The notes under the pieces: generated by a model
What the model was told of the DNA's origin: nothing
What the model saw: only the letters and a program-made list of their open reading frames with translations
The model's database searches: none
NCBI GenBank assembly: GCA_036936605.1
Contig: JAUPFV010000005.1
Span: forward strand, 78,070,885-78,134,884
Origin: Limnanthes douglasii subsp. nivea
Lineage: Eukaryota > Streptophyta > Magnoliopsida > Brassicales > Limnanthaceae
Reading direction: 5' to 3'
DNA length: 64,000 nt
In this document: positions 33,480 through 43,820 of the stretch, in pieces
Layout of the letters: every line of letters begins with the position of its first letter
Numbering within the stretch: position 1 is the first letter of the stretch
Translations under genes and position numbers: made by a program

Positions 33480-34170
33480 TTTAAAATTAAAATTACAATA
33501 TTAAAATTACAATAATAAAATTCAAAATTTAATATTAAAATTATAACAATATAACTTGTAATATTTTACCATGATAAAATATGATTTTGGTTTAAAAAAT
33601 AATAAATAACATTTGTAATATTTAAAACCAAATCACAATAATAATATTCAAAATGTAATATTAAAATTATAACAATATAACTTAAAAATAATAAATAACA
33701 CTTGTATTATTTTAAACCAAATCACAATAATAAAATTCAAAATGTAATATTAAAATTATAACAATATAACTTAAAAATAATAAATAACACTTGTAATATT
33801 TAAAACCAAATCACAATAATAAAATTCAAAATGTAATATTAAAATTATAACAATATAACTTAAAAATAATAAATAACACTTGTAATACTTAAAACCTAAT
33901 CACAATAATAAAATTCAAAATGTCATATTAAAATTATAACAATATAACTTAAAAATAGTAAATAACACTTGTAATATTTAAAACCAAATCACAATAATAA
34001 AATTCAAAATGTAATATTAAAATTATAACAATATAACTTGTAATATTTTTGCATGATAAACTATGATTTTGGTTTAAAAAATAATATATAACACTTGTAA
34101 TATTCAAAACCAAATCACAATAATAAAATTCAAAATTTAATATTAAAATTATAACCATAGAATTTGTAAT
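33480..34170. repeat. AT-rich tandem array, ~89-bp unit
   Basis: aaccaaatcacaataata landmarks fall at about 33626, 33716, 33804, 33893, 33982 and 34108. The spacing is 88-90 bp except for a final interval widened by an extra ctatgattttggtttaaaa segment. Each unit carries aacaatataacttaaaaata and taacacttgtaatatttaaa. Units are very similar, suggesting recent amplification. Confidence 0.9.
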
Positions 34171-34464
34171 ATTTTAACATGATAAGATATAGTTTTGGTT
34201 TGTATTAGATCTAAAAACATAATAATAATATTCAAAATGTGACAATAACATAAGTAATATTTAAAATTTTGGACTATATAATAATTACAACACTTAAAAT
34301 ATTAATAACCAAAACAAATTAATATTAACAAAAATGTAATAATAATTCTATAATAATATGCAATATCTAAATATTTTTTAAATATAATATTTTGGTTATA
34401 AAATAAATAAAACATTTATAATATTTACCAATAAACCGCGGTTTTTTACAAATAAACCGTGGTT

Positions 34465-34575
34465 TCGCAGTCTTGCCGGGTTGCAGTCCTGCCGGATTAC
34501 TCCTTATGCGGTCCTGGCGGGTTGCGGTCCTGCCAGTTTGCAGTCCTAATGGGCCAGTTTTGCAGGTAAACCGCC
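34465..34575. repeat. GC-rich subterminal block of the hAT element, right copy
   Basis: It shares gccgggttgcagtcctgccg, cttatgcggtcctggcgggt and gtttgcagtcctaatggg with 32001-32145, in direct and not inverted orientation. Confidence 0.85.
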
Positions 34576-34641
34576 AGTTCTTAAGCAGGTTGTCAGCTTT
34601 GAACCGTGGTTCCAGAACCATTAGACACCTCTAGCAGCAGG

Positions 34642-36092
34642 TATGACCAGTCTGCTCCAGCTTATTATTATAGGGATGATCCCTCTGTGATGGGATCCAC
34701 GCCATATGATCAGCCTAGATCAGAAGGAGAATAGAGTGCATTTCTTGCAACTCAAGATACAGCTGGAGAAGGTTATGGTTTGCTGACAGTGGTGATAGTC
34801 ACCATGTGATAGGAAATCATAATCTCATGACTCATAAAACTCAGTATACAGGTAACAAGAACATTCTAGTTGGTAGTGGTGAGAAGCTTTCTACATCTCA
34901 TATATATTAAACCTATATTCCATGTTCCTAAAATCAATAAAAACCTGATGTCTGTTTTTCAACTTACCAATCACAATCATGTTTTTTATTGAATTTCATA
35001 AAGGGTTTTGTCTTGTGAAGGATAATGTAATATGGACTACACTACTCAAAGGGATATTTGAGGATGAACTATATAAGATCGATATGTACCCTAAGTCACT
35101 AGTACGCATGGTATCTTCATCTAGTCCCCAAGTCAATCTATATAATGTTGTCCTAGAGTCTCATACTGTTTTAGCTAGTAATGTTTCTGAATCTCTAATA
35201 GATGGATGACATAAGAAGCTTGGTCATTCATCTTAAAGTGCCTTAGCTACTATTTGAAATTATATAAGTTGAATTTTGTGTTAATTAATAAAACAAGTTT
35301 CCATTAGGCTTTCTAATTAAAAAAGTCTCACAATCTTCCTAATCCAATTTCAGACTCACATGCTAGCAGTGTTGTAGACCTAATACATACTGATGTATGT
35401 GGTCCTTCTCATATTCCGTCTATAGGAGGTTCTAAATTTTATGTGTTGTTTCTTGATGATAATTCTATGTACACATGTATATATCCTATTAAAGATAATG
35501 GTCAAGTTCTTGATGTTTTTAAAAGTTTCAAAACTTTAGTTGAGACACAATTTGAAAGATAAATTGAATTTGGTTCAAAGTGACTTGGATGAGAGTTTAG
35601 GTTGTTGGCCTCTTAACTAAGGAGAATGGGTTCATTTGTGGAAGGTCTTGTCCTCATACCTCAGCCCAAAATGGAAAGACTGAGAGAAAACATTGATAAT
35701 TGGTTAAAACTGGTCTTACTCTTCTAGCTCAAGCTAGTCTACCTTACCAATTTTGGGCTGAAGCCTTTGAAACTAGTATTTATCTCATTAATAAAATTCA
35801 TACTCCTGTCCTAAATAAAAAATCTCGTTTTGAGGTCAATTACCACAAAACACTTAATTATCTAGTTCTTAAAACATTTAGGTGTGATTGCTACCCTTGT
35901 CTAAGACCCTATCAAATACACAAATTTCAATTGCACTCCTCAAATTGTGTCTTTCTTGGGTATAATCGGTACCATAAATGCTACAAATGCCTCAGCACCA
36001 CTGATAGGTTATACATTTCTAGAAATGTTGTGTTCAATGAAAGGGAGTTTCCTTTTAAAACTGGGTTTCTCAATACACAACAAGTTGAGTAG
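34642..36092 (+). pseudogene. copia-1 protease and integrase
   Basis: After the hAT element, copia gag resumes. Protease: WFADSGDSHHVIGN near 34777 (the DSG active site, in a shifted frame). GAG-pre-integrase: weak (near 35200). Integrase core: HTDVCGPSHIPSIGGSKFYV near 35385 with FLDDNSMYTCIYPIKDN (first two acidic positions); TSAQNGKTERKH near 35657 is the third, glutamate, region. The integrase C-terminal part is open at 35700-36092: LLAQASLPYQFWAEAFETSI, LKTFRCDCYPCLRPY, SNCVFLGYNRYHKCYKCL. Stops and frameshifts occur at several points before 35700. Confidence 0.8.
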
Positions 36093-38008
36093 GCCTGTGT
36101 CTCCCCTATTAATCTTATCTTACCCAGTCTGTCTACATAATCAACGACTAATAGAGGGTTGTCCTATTCAGAATTCAACTATGATGCTTTAACTTAACAT
36201 AATACATCTTTGTGTCCTACTCATTCACAACAACAGATTCCTAATCAATCAATATATCATTATGGAACTTACCCTCATACACCCAACCATCAAAATTCCC
36301 ATTCACTACAAACAAACACAATTCAATATACAAAGTCACCAACAAGTCATACAAACACAGTCAACCATCATAACGAGCCTAAAAATCCTACATCTGTCCA
36401 CCAACATTGTCCATACAACTATCATTTACTAGCCCAGGATACCCCTAGCTCCAACACAAAGGTCAATAAACATACTATGCAACATAGAGTTAAAACTAGT
36501 ATACACAAATATAAAATTCCTTACACTGGCTCTCTTACTATTACTGACAACGATGTTCTTGAACCAACTAAGTTCTCTGAGGCAGTGGGTGATCCTAAAT
36601 GGGAAAACTCTATGCATACAGTATACAATACTTTGGGGGCTAACAACACTTGGTCATTGGTTCTAGTGTCTCTTAATCTCAATATCATTAGCAGCAAATG
36701 AGTCTATAAAGTGAAATAAAATCTAGATGGTTCAATACATCGCTACAAGGCTAGACTGGTTGCCAATGGGTTTTATTAAACCCATGACACATGAAATCAT
36801 ACAGTGTGTCATAAAATAAATTTACACACAAACTCAATTCTACATATGCTCACATGGGACCACTTCATCTATTCCTCTGAATAGAGATTCATCGTGATCC
36901 TCAATGCATGTCCCTAAAACAACATGAGTACATTAAAAACTTATTTGATTCTCAAGGCCTCTCACTATCCAAATATTTCCAACTCATATGGCTGCTAGTG
37001 CCCTACTCTTCAGCTTTGATGATGTTCCTCTTGCCAACCTTAGACAATACATAAGTGTATTATGAGAATTATAATACCTTACACACAATCAACATGATAT
37101 TACCTTTGACGTAAACAAACTGAGTCAATTTTAAGAGAATCCTACTTCTACACTCTGTCAGCATCTTAAGCAAATTCTAATGTACTTATCTGGTGCTCGC
37201 TGGCTTGGTCTTCACATAAAACCCTGCTATCACTTGCAGCTCCATAGTTACTATGATACTATCTAGGTTGCTTCACCTGATGCTCGCTAGAGTGTGGGAG
37301 CATACTGTGTGTATCTAGGAGATTCTCTAATTTCATGGTCTTCAAAAAAACATAATGTTGTTTCTTGATCCTCGATTAAGTCTGAATATAGAGCTCTAGG
37401 AAACTAATCTTTTGAGTTTATTTGGTTACGATCTCTCTTCACTGAAATCAAAGTTCCTCTCACACCACCCTCCGTGATTTGGTGTGACAATTTCGGTGTC
37501 AGCTTATTAGCATCTAATCTAGTATTCCACGCTCGTACAAAACATATTGAACTGGATGTTCACTTCATTCGTGACCAAGTTCTTCAAGGATCTGTACGGA
37601 TACGATATGTTCCTACGCAAGATCAAATTGTTGACTATCTCACCAAGATATTATCTCATTTTCGGGTTTCCTTTCTTTATGACAAACTTGGGTTTGCAGA
37701 CTCACCTCTGCGTTTGAGGGGGATGTCCAGAGTATGAATTTGGAGAAATTTATAACCATGGATAAGACTTCAATGGTTGTAAGAGAAAGAAGAGAATAGG
37801 GTGAGGCTGTTAGAGTTGCCAACTCTAAAACAAATCATTTCACTAAACACTAATCATAAACGCAACAACAACGGACATTTAAGATGGACGAAAACTAATA
37901 AAATCATGGCTACTCTACCTAGATCCCAATCTAACAAGTCACAAAACCAGATCTACAAAAGCCCACACAAACACCACATTATACACCTATAGCCAAACAA
38001 GCCTCTCA
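36093..38008 (+). pseudogene. copia-1 linker, RT remnant and RNase H
   Basis: An open Ser/Thr/Asn/His-rich linker lies at 36210-36701 and ends in the RT entry motif EAVGDPKWENSMHTVYNTLG then ANNTWSLV. HRYKARLVANGF follows near 36740. The palm with YVDD is missing. Disordered remnants of the RT thumb follow. RNase H is recognisable at about 37290-37740: SEYRAL (shifted), then IWCDNFGVSLLASNLVFHAR followed by TKHIELDVHFIRDQ and VPTQDQIVDYLTK. These match copia WCDNxSAxxLAxNPVFHARTKHIExDxHFIRE and ADxFTK. Confidence 0.75.
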
Positions 38009-38158
38009 TGTTGATAAGAATATATAACAACCATAGTACACAAAAATAATATTAAGGTCTATATATATATATATATTACATATGGTATCAAATGCTGAAT
38101 CAATAATACATAGAATTAAAAAACTAGACTAAAACCTACTATCTCGTTAATTCTTTCT
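38009..38158 (+). repeat. Right LTR of copia-1
   Basis: It begins TGTTGATAAGAATATATAAC and ends ttaattctttct; it pairs with 30876-31026. Confidence 0.8.
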
Positions 38159-38201
38159 TACTAAAATATTTCTCCAAAGAAAAATTGTATATTATTGCTT
38201 A

Positions 38202-38665
38202 ATGCTTATCATACTATGGTTGACATGTATAGTAAAGAACACTCTTAAGCCCTGCCAATGTTATATGCTTTCAAGGTTTTCCTACTTGGTTTCTAGGGAT
38301 GCTGAGAAAGCTATAAATATTCTAGTTGAAACATTTGATCACATCCAACCTTTGAAACCACGTTTGGAGACGTTAATACACTTTAAGACTATTCAGCCAC
38401 CACCAAGGCAGATTTACATGACATTTTGCAGTTGATATTTTCTGAGGATTTTAGAACGGAAAAGATGGGACGTTACTTCAATAACCATATTTTGTAAAAT
38501 AGTCTTTGGCAGCATGCAGCGGTCAAAGGACTCATCAAGCCATCGGTTGATGCTTATAGTCGTTTAGCAACTATGTATGTCAAAATAAATGATATTTTTC
38601 GGTTGATGCTTATAGTTGTTTAGCAACTATGTATGTCAAAATAAATGATATTTTTCGGTTGATGC
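38202..38665 (+). pseudogene. Host-gene-like fragment, 5' part (interrupted by copia-2)
   Basis: Plus-strand frames read [20 protein letters not shown]; then, after frame changes, [20 protein letters not shown] and AAVKGLIKPSVDAYSRLATM followed by YVKINDI. The frame continues after the copia-2 insertion as LKAHGIDVTVLPGIVDWLDK (from 43862). The composition looks like a real cellular protein, but I do not recognise the family. Frameshifts and stops make it a pseudogene. Confidence 0.5.
38543..38665. repeat. 56-bp tandem repeat at the copia-2 target
   Basis: tcggttgatgcttatagt landmarks fall at 38543 and 38599, and tcggttgatgc at 38655, exactly 56 bp apart. The third copy is split by copia-2 and completed at 43816-43865. 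The unit is a piece of the host-gene-like fragment (VDAYSRLATMYVKIND). Confidence 0.9.
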
Positions 38666-39152
38666 TGTTGGATCATAAACTTGATCCACTTAAAGGGCCC
38701 AACCCACTCAAAGGGTTCAACCCACTTAATAAGACCCATCTAGAAAGAATACTCTAGAAACATTTAAATTAATATTTAGTAGTTTATGTTGAGTGCAAGA
38801 TACTCTTTGATGTTGAGTGTAAGAAACACCTTTCCCTTGAGTGTAGTGTTGAGGTTGAGTGTTTAACTATCCATAAGATCTTAGATGGTGGATCCTTGTC
38901 TCCACTATGGTTCTATAAATAGTGGAGCTCTCCCACCATCTAGAGCATCACACAAACACACCAAGAATCAAAGTTAGAGAGAAAATTAGAGTGAGAGAAA
39001 AGAGAGACAAGAATGCTCTCTTGAGTGTTAGAAAATTATTTTCTCTTCTTGTGTGAGGTTTAAGAGTGTCTTGTAATATTTCTCCTTTTCTATCTATATC
39101 AAAGTTGTTTGTTTGTTTTAAAGAGAGTGTTGTTTTATATTTTTCGCCAACA
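38666..39152 (+). repeat. 5' LTR of copia-2
   Basis: It begins TGTTGGATCATAAACTTGAT and ends TTTTCGCCAACA. Its TATA box TATAAATA is at 38914-38921. Upstream, in U3, are four TTGAGTG motifs at 38789, 38813, 38837 and 38855. A purine-rich stretch (gagagaaaattagagtgaga) follows the TATA box. Confidence 0.97.
38789..38921 (+). promoter_or_regulatory. copia-2 U3 promoter with repeated TTGAGTG motifs
   Basis: TTGAGTG occurs four times, spaced 24, 24 and 18 bp, ending about 55 bp before the TATA box (38914-38921). Repeated U3 boxes act as stress-responsive enhancers in tobacco Tnt1. An analogous role here is inference. Confidence 0.55.
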
Positions 39153-39155
39153 AAG

Positions 39156-39168
39156 TGGTATCAGAGCC
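39156..39168 (+). other. Primer binding site of copia-2 (initiator tRNA-Met)
   Basis: TGGTATCAGAGCC three bases after the 5' LTR is the standard complement of the 3' end of plant initiator tRNA-Met. Confidence 0.95.
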
Positions 39169-39249
39169 ACAAGCTCTTTCCAAAATTTTGTTTTTAAATT
39201 TTCAACATATTGGAAATTTTGTTTTTAAATATTCAACATATTTAAAAAT

Positions 39250-42200
39250 ATGGCAAATGGTGTATCATCCTTCCAAGTTCCGACACTCAACAACAACAAC
39301 TACGACAATTGGAGTATCAAGATGAAAGCTCTTCTTGGAGCACATGATGTGTGGGATGCCATCGAAAAAGGTTTTGACGAACCGGAAGATGAAGCAAGCC
39401 TTGCTCGAGAGGAGAAAACAACGTTGAAGGATTCAAGAAAGAGAGACAAAAAAGCTCTCTTCCTCATCTATCAAGCATTAGATGATGATGGCTTCGAAAA
39501 AATTTCAAGCGCATCTTCCGCCAAGCAAGCGTGGGAGAAATTACAAATCTCTTACAAAGGAGTCGAAAAGGTGAAAAAGGTACGTCTCCAAACATTAAGA
39601 GGTGAATTTGAATCTTTAAATATGAAAGCGTCCGAATCTATTTCGGAATATTTTTCAAGAGTAGCAATCGTTTCTAATCAATTAAAAAGAAATGGTGAGA
39701 ACTTAGAAGATGTGAGAGTAATCGAAAAAATACTCCGCTCGTTGGATCCCAAATTTCAGCACATCGTCGTGACGATTGAGGAAACTAAAGACTTGGAGAA
39801 GATGATGATTGAAGAACTCCAAGGATCATTACAAGCCTACGAAGAAAAGCACAAGAAGAAGCAAGAGATCACCGAGCAACTCCTCAAAGTAGAACTCAAG
39901 GACATGCATGCAAGTCAAGACGATGATAGAAACCCACGTGGCCAAGGAAGAAGTAGAGGCCGCGGACGAGGTGGTTATCATGGACGTGGACGTGGCTGGA
40001 ATTACAACAACAATAATTCCAACTACAACTACGAGAAACGAGAAAGCTCAACACGAGGTCGTGGAAGACGAAATCCGAACTCGAGGTATGATAAATCTCA
40101 AATCCAATGCTATAAATGTCAAAGATTTGGACATTATGCTTCAGAATGTAGAGGCCCCAACAATAGAGTTGAGGAGAAGGCCAACTATGTGGAAGAGAAG
40201 ACGGAGGAAAAAGATATGTTATTACTAACATACAAAAGCACTAATGAAGGTCAAGAGAACACGTGGTATCTTGACAGCGGTGCAAGCAACCATATGTGTG
40301 GGAAAAGAAGCATGTTCGTAGAAATCAATGAAGCAGTGAGTGGAAATGTCTCTTTTGGAGATGATAGCAAAATATCGGTGAAAGGAAAAGGTAACATTCT
40401 TATTCGTGCAAAAGATGGTAGTCACCAAATTATTTCAAATGTCTACTACGTACCAAGCATGAAAAACAACATTTTGAGCTTGGGACAACTACTAGAAAAG
40501 GGCTATGATATTCATATGAAAAATTATAGTCTTTTTCTAAGAGACGACAAAGGAGACTTAATTGCTAAAGTCCAAATGTCAAAGAATAGAATGTTTCCTT
40601 TGAATATTCAAAATGATGTTGCAAAGTGTCTTAAGGCGTGTTACAAAGATTCGTCGTGGCTATGGCATGTTCGATTTGGGCATCTAAACTTTTCAAGTTT
40701 AGAGTTATTGTCAAAGAAGGATATGGTGAGAGGGTTACCGTGTATCAATCATCCTGACCAGTTATGCGAAGGATGTTTACTTGGAAAGCAATTCAGAAAA
40801 AGCTTTCCAAAGGAGTCAGAGTCAAGAGCCAATAAACCTCTCGAACTTATTCATACTGATGTGTGTGGTCCAATCAAGCCAAGCTCTCTAGGTAAAAGTA
40901 ACTACTTCATTCTCTTCATTGATGATTTTTCAAGAAAAACTTGGGTATATTTCTTGAAACAGAAATCCGAAGTCTTTGGAATATTTAAGAAGTTCAAAGC
41001 AGTTGTGGAAAAAGAAAGCGGAAATAAGATCAAAGCCATGAGATCTGACCGAGGAGGGGAGTTCACATCCAATGAATTTCTGGAGTTTTGTGAAGCACAT
41101 GGAATTCGTCGCCGCTTGACAGTTCCTAGATCTCCTCAACAAAATGGTGTGGCAGAAAGGAAGAACAGAACAATCCTTGATATGGCGCGAAGCATGCTTA
41201 AAAGCAAGAAACTGCCTAAGGATTTTTGGGCGGAAGCAGTGGCATGTGCGGTTTACTTTTCCAACCGATCTCCAACAAGAAGTGTTTGGAGAAAGACACC
41301 ACAAGAAGCATGGAGTGGAAAAAAGCCCGGAATTTCCCACCTGAGAGTATTTGGAAGTGTAGCCCATGTCCATGTACCAGACGAACAACGAACCAAACTC
41401 GATGATAAAAGTAAGAATTTTATCTTCATCGGTTACGACTCAAGTTCCAAAGGCTACAAGTTATACAACCCAAACAACAAGAAGGTTGTGATAAGCCGAG
41501 ACGTGATAGTTGATGAAGAAAGCGAATGGGATTTTGGGTCTCATACAAATGAGTTCACATTTTTCCCCCAAATTGAAGAAGATGAACAGACAACAAATGA
41601 GCAATCAGAAGATGTTGCAACCCTACATGCTTCAGCAATATCATCTACTCATGGAGACTCACCACATTCATCATCGTCAAATGGTAGTCAAAATGAGAGA
41701 GCAGTGGAACGTATAAGAAGCATTAGTGATCTTTATGAGGTAACCGAACCAATGGATAACATTACACTCTTTTGTCTCTTTGCTGATTGTGAGCCAGTGA
41801 CATTTCAAGAAGCTGCACAAGAAAAACAATGGAGAGACGCGATGGATGAAGAAATTAGAGCCATCGAGAAGAATGACACATGGGAACTCACCTCACTTCC
41901 CAAAGGGTGCAAGACAATAGGCGTCAGATGGTTATACAAAACTAAGAGAAATGCTAAGGGGGAGATTGAAAAACACAAAGCGAGGCTTGTTGCAAAAGGA
42001 TATAGTCAAAAGGCGGGAATTGACTATGATGAGGTATTCGCCCCCGTTGCCCGATTAGAAACTATTAGACTAATAATTTCTTTGGCAGCTCAAAACAAGT
42101 GGAAGATACAACAAATGGATGTAAAGTCAGCATTTCTAAATGGTGTCCTTGAAGAAGAAGTCTACATTCAACAACCATTAGGCTATGAGATCAAAGGCCA

Positions 42201-43341
42201 CGAAGACAAGGTGTTGAAGCTAAAGAAGGCTCTTTACGGGCTAAAACAAGCACCAAGGGCATGGAACAGTAGAATCGACAAGTATTTCCAAGAGAATGGC
42301 TTCAACAAATGTCCGTACGAGCACGCTCTATACACCAAGATCAAAGATGGAGATATTTTGATTGTGTGTCTCTACGTGGATGATTTGATCTTCACTGGAA
42401 GCAACCCAAACATGTTTAATAAATTCAAAGAAGTGATGACAAAGGAATTCGAGATGACAGACTTGGGGCTCATGGCGTACTACCTTGGCATTGAAGTTAA
42501 GCAACAAAAAGATGGAATTTTCATCTCACAAGAAAGCTATGCTAAAGATATCCTGAAGAAGTTTAAGATGGAGAATTGTAGCCCAATAAGCACACCCATG
42601 GAGTTTGGAGTCAAAATGTCCAAGCATGAAGAAGGCGAAAGTGTGGATCCGACATTATCCAAAAGTTTGGTAGGAAGTCTACGCTATCTAACTTGCACGA
42701 GACCGGATATTCTTCATGCAGTTGGATTGGTTAGTCGCTATATGGAATCTCCAACAACAACTCATTTCAAGGCTGCAAAGAGAATCCTTCGTTACCTGAA
42801 AGGTACAATCGACTTTGGATTACTCTATTCCATTTCTAATGATTACAAACTTGTTGGGTATAGCGATAGTGATTGGGGTGGAGACATAGACAATCGAAGG
42901 AGTACTACTGGATTTGTATTCTTCATGGGAAACATTGCTTTCACATGGATGTCAAAGAAACAACCGATAGTCACATTATCCACTTGTGAGGCAGAATATG
43001 TTGCTGCCACTACCTGTGTTAGTCATGCAATTTGGCTTAGAAATCTATTGAAGGAGATAGACCTAACACAACATGAGCCAACTAAGGTCTATGTCGATAA
43101 TAAGTCAGCAATCGCCTTAGCCAAGAATCCAGTATTCCATGATCGAAGCAAGCATATAGATGTCCGCTACCACTACATAAGGGAGTGTATTTCAAGAAAG
43201 GATGTGCAAGTTGAATATGTGAAGACACAAGATCAAGCTGCTGATATTTTCACCAAGCCACTGAAAAGCGAAGACTTCAAACGATTAAGGAAACTACTAG
43301 GGGTCACGGGATCAAGTTTAAGGGGGAGTGTTGGATCATAA
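39250..43341 (+). CDS. copia-2 Gag-Pol polyprotein, 1363 aa, intact
   Basis: A single frame from ATG 39250; the stop lies 13 bp inside the 3' LTR. Domains in order (residues approximate): capsid-type Gag 1-230; basic RGRGRG-rich stretch 230-280; zinc knuckle CYKCQRFGHYASEC near 287-300; aspartic protease with LDSGASNHMC near 341; GAG-pre-integrase WHVRFGHLN...CEGCLLGK near 472-515 (integrase zinc site); integrase core with HTDVCGP near 536, SDRGGEF near 599 and QQNGVAERKNR near 631 (DDE residues); reverse transcriptase with QMDVKSAFLNG near 956 and LYVDDLIF near 1041; RNase H with GYSDSDWGG, CEAEYVA, VDNKSAIALA and ADIFTKPL near 1332. All key residues I could check are present. The length is typical of plant copia elements. 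The protein makes the virus-like particle and carries out reverse transcription and integration. Confidence 0.97.
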   Translation: MANGVSSFQVPTLNNNNYDNWSIKMKALLGAHDVWDAIEKGFDEPEDEASLAREEKTTLKDSRKRDKKALFLIYQALDDDGFEKISSASSAKQAWEKLQISYKGVEKVKKVRLQTLRGEFESLNMKASESISEYFSRVAIVSNQLKRNGENLEDVRVIEKILRSLDPKFQHIVVTIEETKDLEKMMIEELQGSLQAYEEKHKKKQEITEQLLKVELKDMHASQDDDRNPRGQGRSRGRGRGGYHGRGRGWNYNNNNSNYNYEKRESSTRGRGRRNPNSRYDKSQIQCYKCQRFGHYASECRGPNNRVEEKANYVEEKTEEKDMLLLTYKSTNEGQENTWYLDSGASNHMCGKRSMFVEINEAVSGNVSFGDDSKISVKGKGNILIRAKDGSHQIISNVYYVPSMKNNILSLGQLLEKGYDIHMKNYSLFLRDDKGDLIAKVQMSKNRMFPLNIQNDVAKCLKACYKDSSWLWHVRFGHLNFSSLELLSKKDMVRGLPCINHPDQLCEGCLLGKQFRKSFPKESESRANKPLELIHTDVCGPIKPSSLGKSNYFILFIDDFSRKTWVYFLKQKSEVFGIFKKFKAVVEKESGNKIKAMRSDRGGEFTSNEFLEFCEAHGIRRRLTVPRSPQQNGVAERKNRTILDMARSMLKSKKLPKDFWAEAVACAVYFSNRSPTRSVWRKTPQEAWSGKKPGISHLRVFGSVAHVHVPDEQRTKLDDKSKNFIFIGYDSSSKGYKLYNPNNKKVVISRDVIVDEESEWDFGSHTNEFTFFPQIEEDEQTTNEQSEDVATLHASAISSTHGDSPHSSSSNGSQNERAVERIRSISDLYEVTEPMDNITLFCLFADCEPVTFQEAAQEKQWRDAMDEEIRAIEKNDTWELTSLPKGCKTIGVRWLYKTKRNAKGEIEKHKARLVAKGYSQKAGIDYDEVFAPVARLETIRLIISLAAQNKWKIQQMDVKSAFLNGVLEEEVYIQQPLGYEIKGHEDKVLKLKKALYGLKQAPRAWNSRIDKYFQENGFNKCPYEHALYTKIKDGDILIVCLYVDDLIFTGSNPNMFNKFKEVMTKEFEMTDLGLMAYYLGIEVKQQKDGIFISQESYAKDILKKFKMENCSPISTPMEFGVKMSKHEEGESVDPTLSKSLVGSLRYLTCTRPDILHAVGLVSRYMESPTTTHFKAAKRILRYLKGTIDFGLLYSISNDYKLVGYSDSDWGGDIDNRRSTTGFVFFMGNIAFTWMSKKQPIVTLSTCEAEYVAATTCVSHAIWLRNLLKEIDLTQHEPTKVYVDNKSAIALAKNPVFHDRSKHIDVRYHYIRECISRKDVQVEYVKTQDQAADIFTKPLKSEDFKRLRKLLGVTGSSLRGSVGS
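43318..43328 (+). other. Polypurine tract of copia-2
   Basis: TTAAGGGGGAG directly before the TG of the 3' LTR, the expected plus-strand primer site. Confidence 0.9.
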
Positions 43342-43815
43342 ACTTGATCCACTTAAAGGGCCCAACCCACTCAAAGGGTCCAACCCACTTAATAAGACCC
43401 ATCTAGAAAGAATACTCTAGAAACATTTAAATTAATATTTAGTAGTTTATGTTGAGTGCAAGATACTCTTTGATGTTGAGTGTAAGAAACACCTTTCCCT
43501 TGAGTGTAGTGTTGAGGTTGAGTGTTTAACTATCCATAAGATCTTAGATGGTGGATCCTTGTCTCCACTATGGTTCTATAAATAGTGGAGCTCTCCCACC
43601 ATCTAGAGCATCACACAAACACACCAAGAATCAAAGTTAGAGAGAAAATTAGAGTGAGAGAAAAGAGAGACAAGAATGCTCTCTTGAGTGTTAGAAAATT
43701 ATTTTCTCTTCTTGTGTGAGGTTTAAGAGTGTCTTGTAATATTTCTCCTTTTCTATCTATATCAAAGTTGTTTGTTTGTTTTAAAGAGAGTGTTGTTTTA
43801 TATTTTTCGCCAACG
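43329..43815 (+). repeat. 3' LTR of copia-2
   Basis: 487 bp, equal to the 5' LTR except for two substitutions, one of which turns the terminal CA into CG (43814-43815). The TATAAATA box is at 43577-43584. Confidence 0.97.
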
Positions 43816-43820
43816 GATGC

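Larger units (their letters stand above)
31949..34633. mobile_element. Non-autonomous hAT-type DNA transposon (2685 bp)
   Basis: The 8-bp sequence GCAGCAGG flanks it directly (31941-31948 and 34634-34641), the target duplication length of hAT elements. The ends are TATGGGTGTC on the left and, inverted, TAGAGGTGTC on the right, close to the TAGGGGTGTC-type terminal repeat common in plant hATs. Removing it joins the copia-1 gag reading across the CCHC knuckle. It has no transposase. Its contents are GC-rich blocks near both ends, a long palindrome with a 49-bp array, and an AT-rich 89-bp array. Confidence 0.88.
30876..38158 (+). mobile_element. Decayed Ty1/copia element (copia-1), split by a hAT element
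   Basis: Two LTRs of about 150 bp, at 30876-31026 and 38009-38158, enclose gag, protease, integrase and RNase H remnants on the plus strand. A primer site TGGTATCAGAG at 31027-31037 follows the left LTR. A 2685-bp hAT element (31949-34633) splits gag. The central part of RT, including the YVDD motif, is missing between about 36720 and 36840. The LTRs differ at many positions, so the insertion is old. I did not find a convincing 5-bp target duplication. Confidence 0.85.
38666..43815 (+). mobile_element. Intact Ty1/copia retrotransposon (copia-2)
   Basis: A 5150-bp element with 487-bp LTRs, a primer site, one uninterrupted gag-pol frame and a polypurine tract. The target duplication GATGC lies at 38661-38665 and 43816-43820. 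The LTRs differ at two positions: T/C in the caaagggt(t/c)caaccc stretch, and the very last base (A on the left, G on the right). It is therefore young and looks potentially autonomous, apart from the terminal CG of the right LTR. Confidence 0.97.

Noticed and set aside
36210..36701. Possible separate proline/histidine-rich gene
   Set aside because: It is the variable linker between integrase and reverse transcriptase of copia-1 and runs into the conserved RT entry motif.
30861..38164. TACTA as target duplication of copia-1
   Set aside because: TACTA occurs near both ends but is not adjacent to the left LTR start at 30876, so it does not fit a 5-bp duplication.
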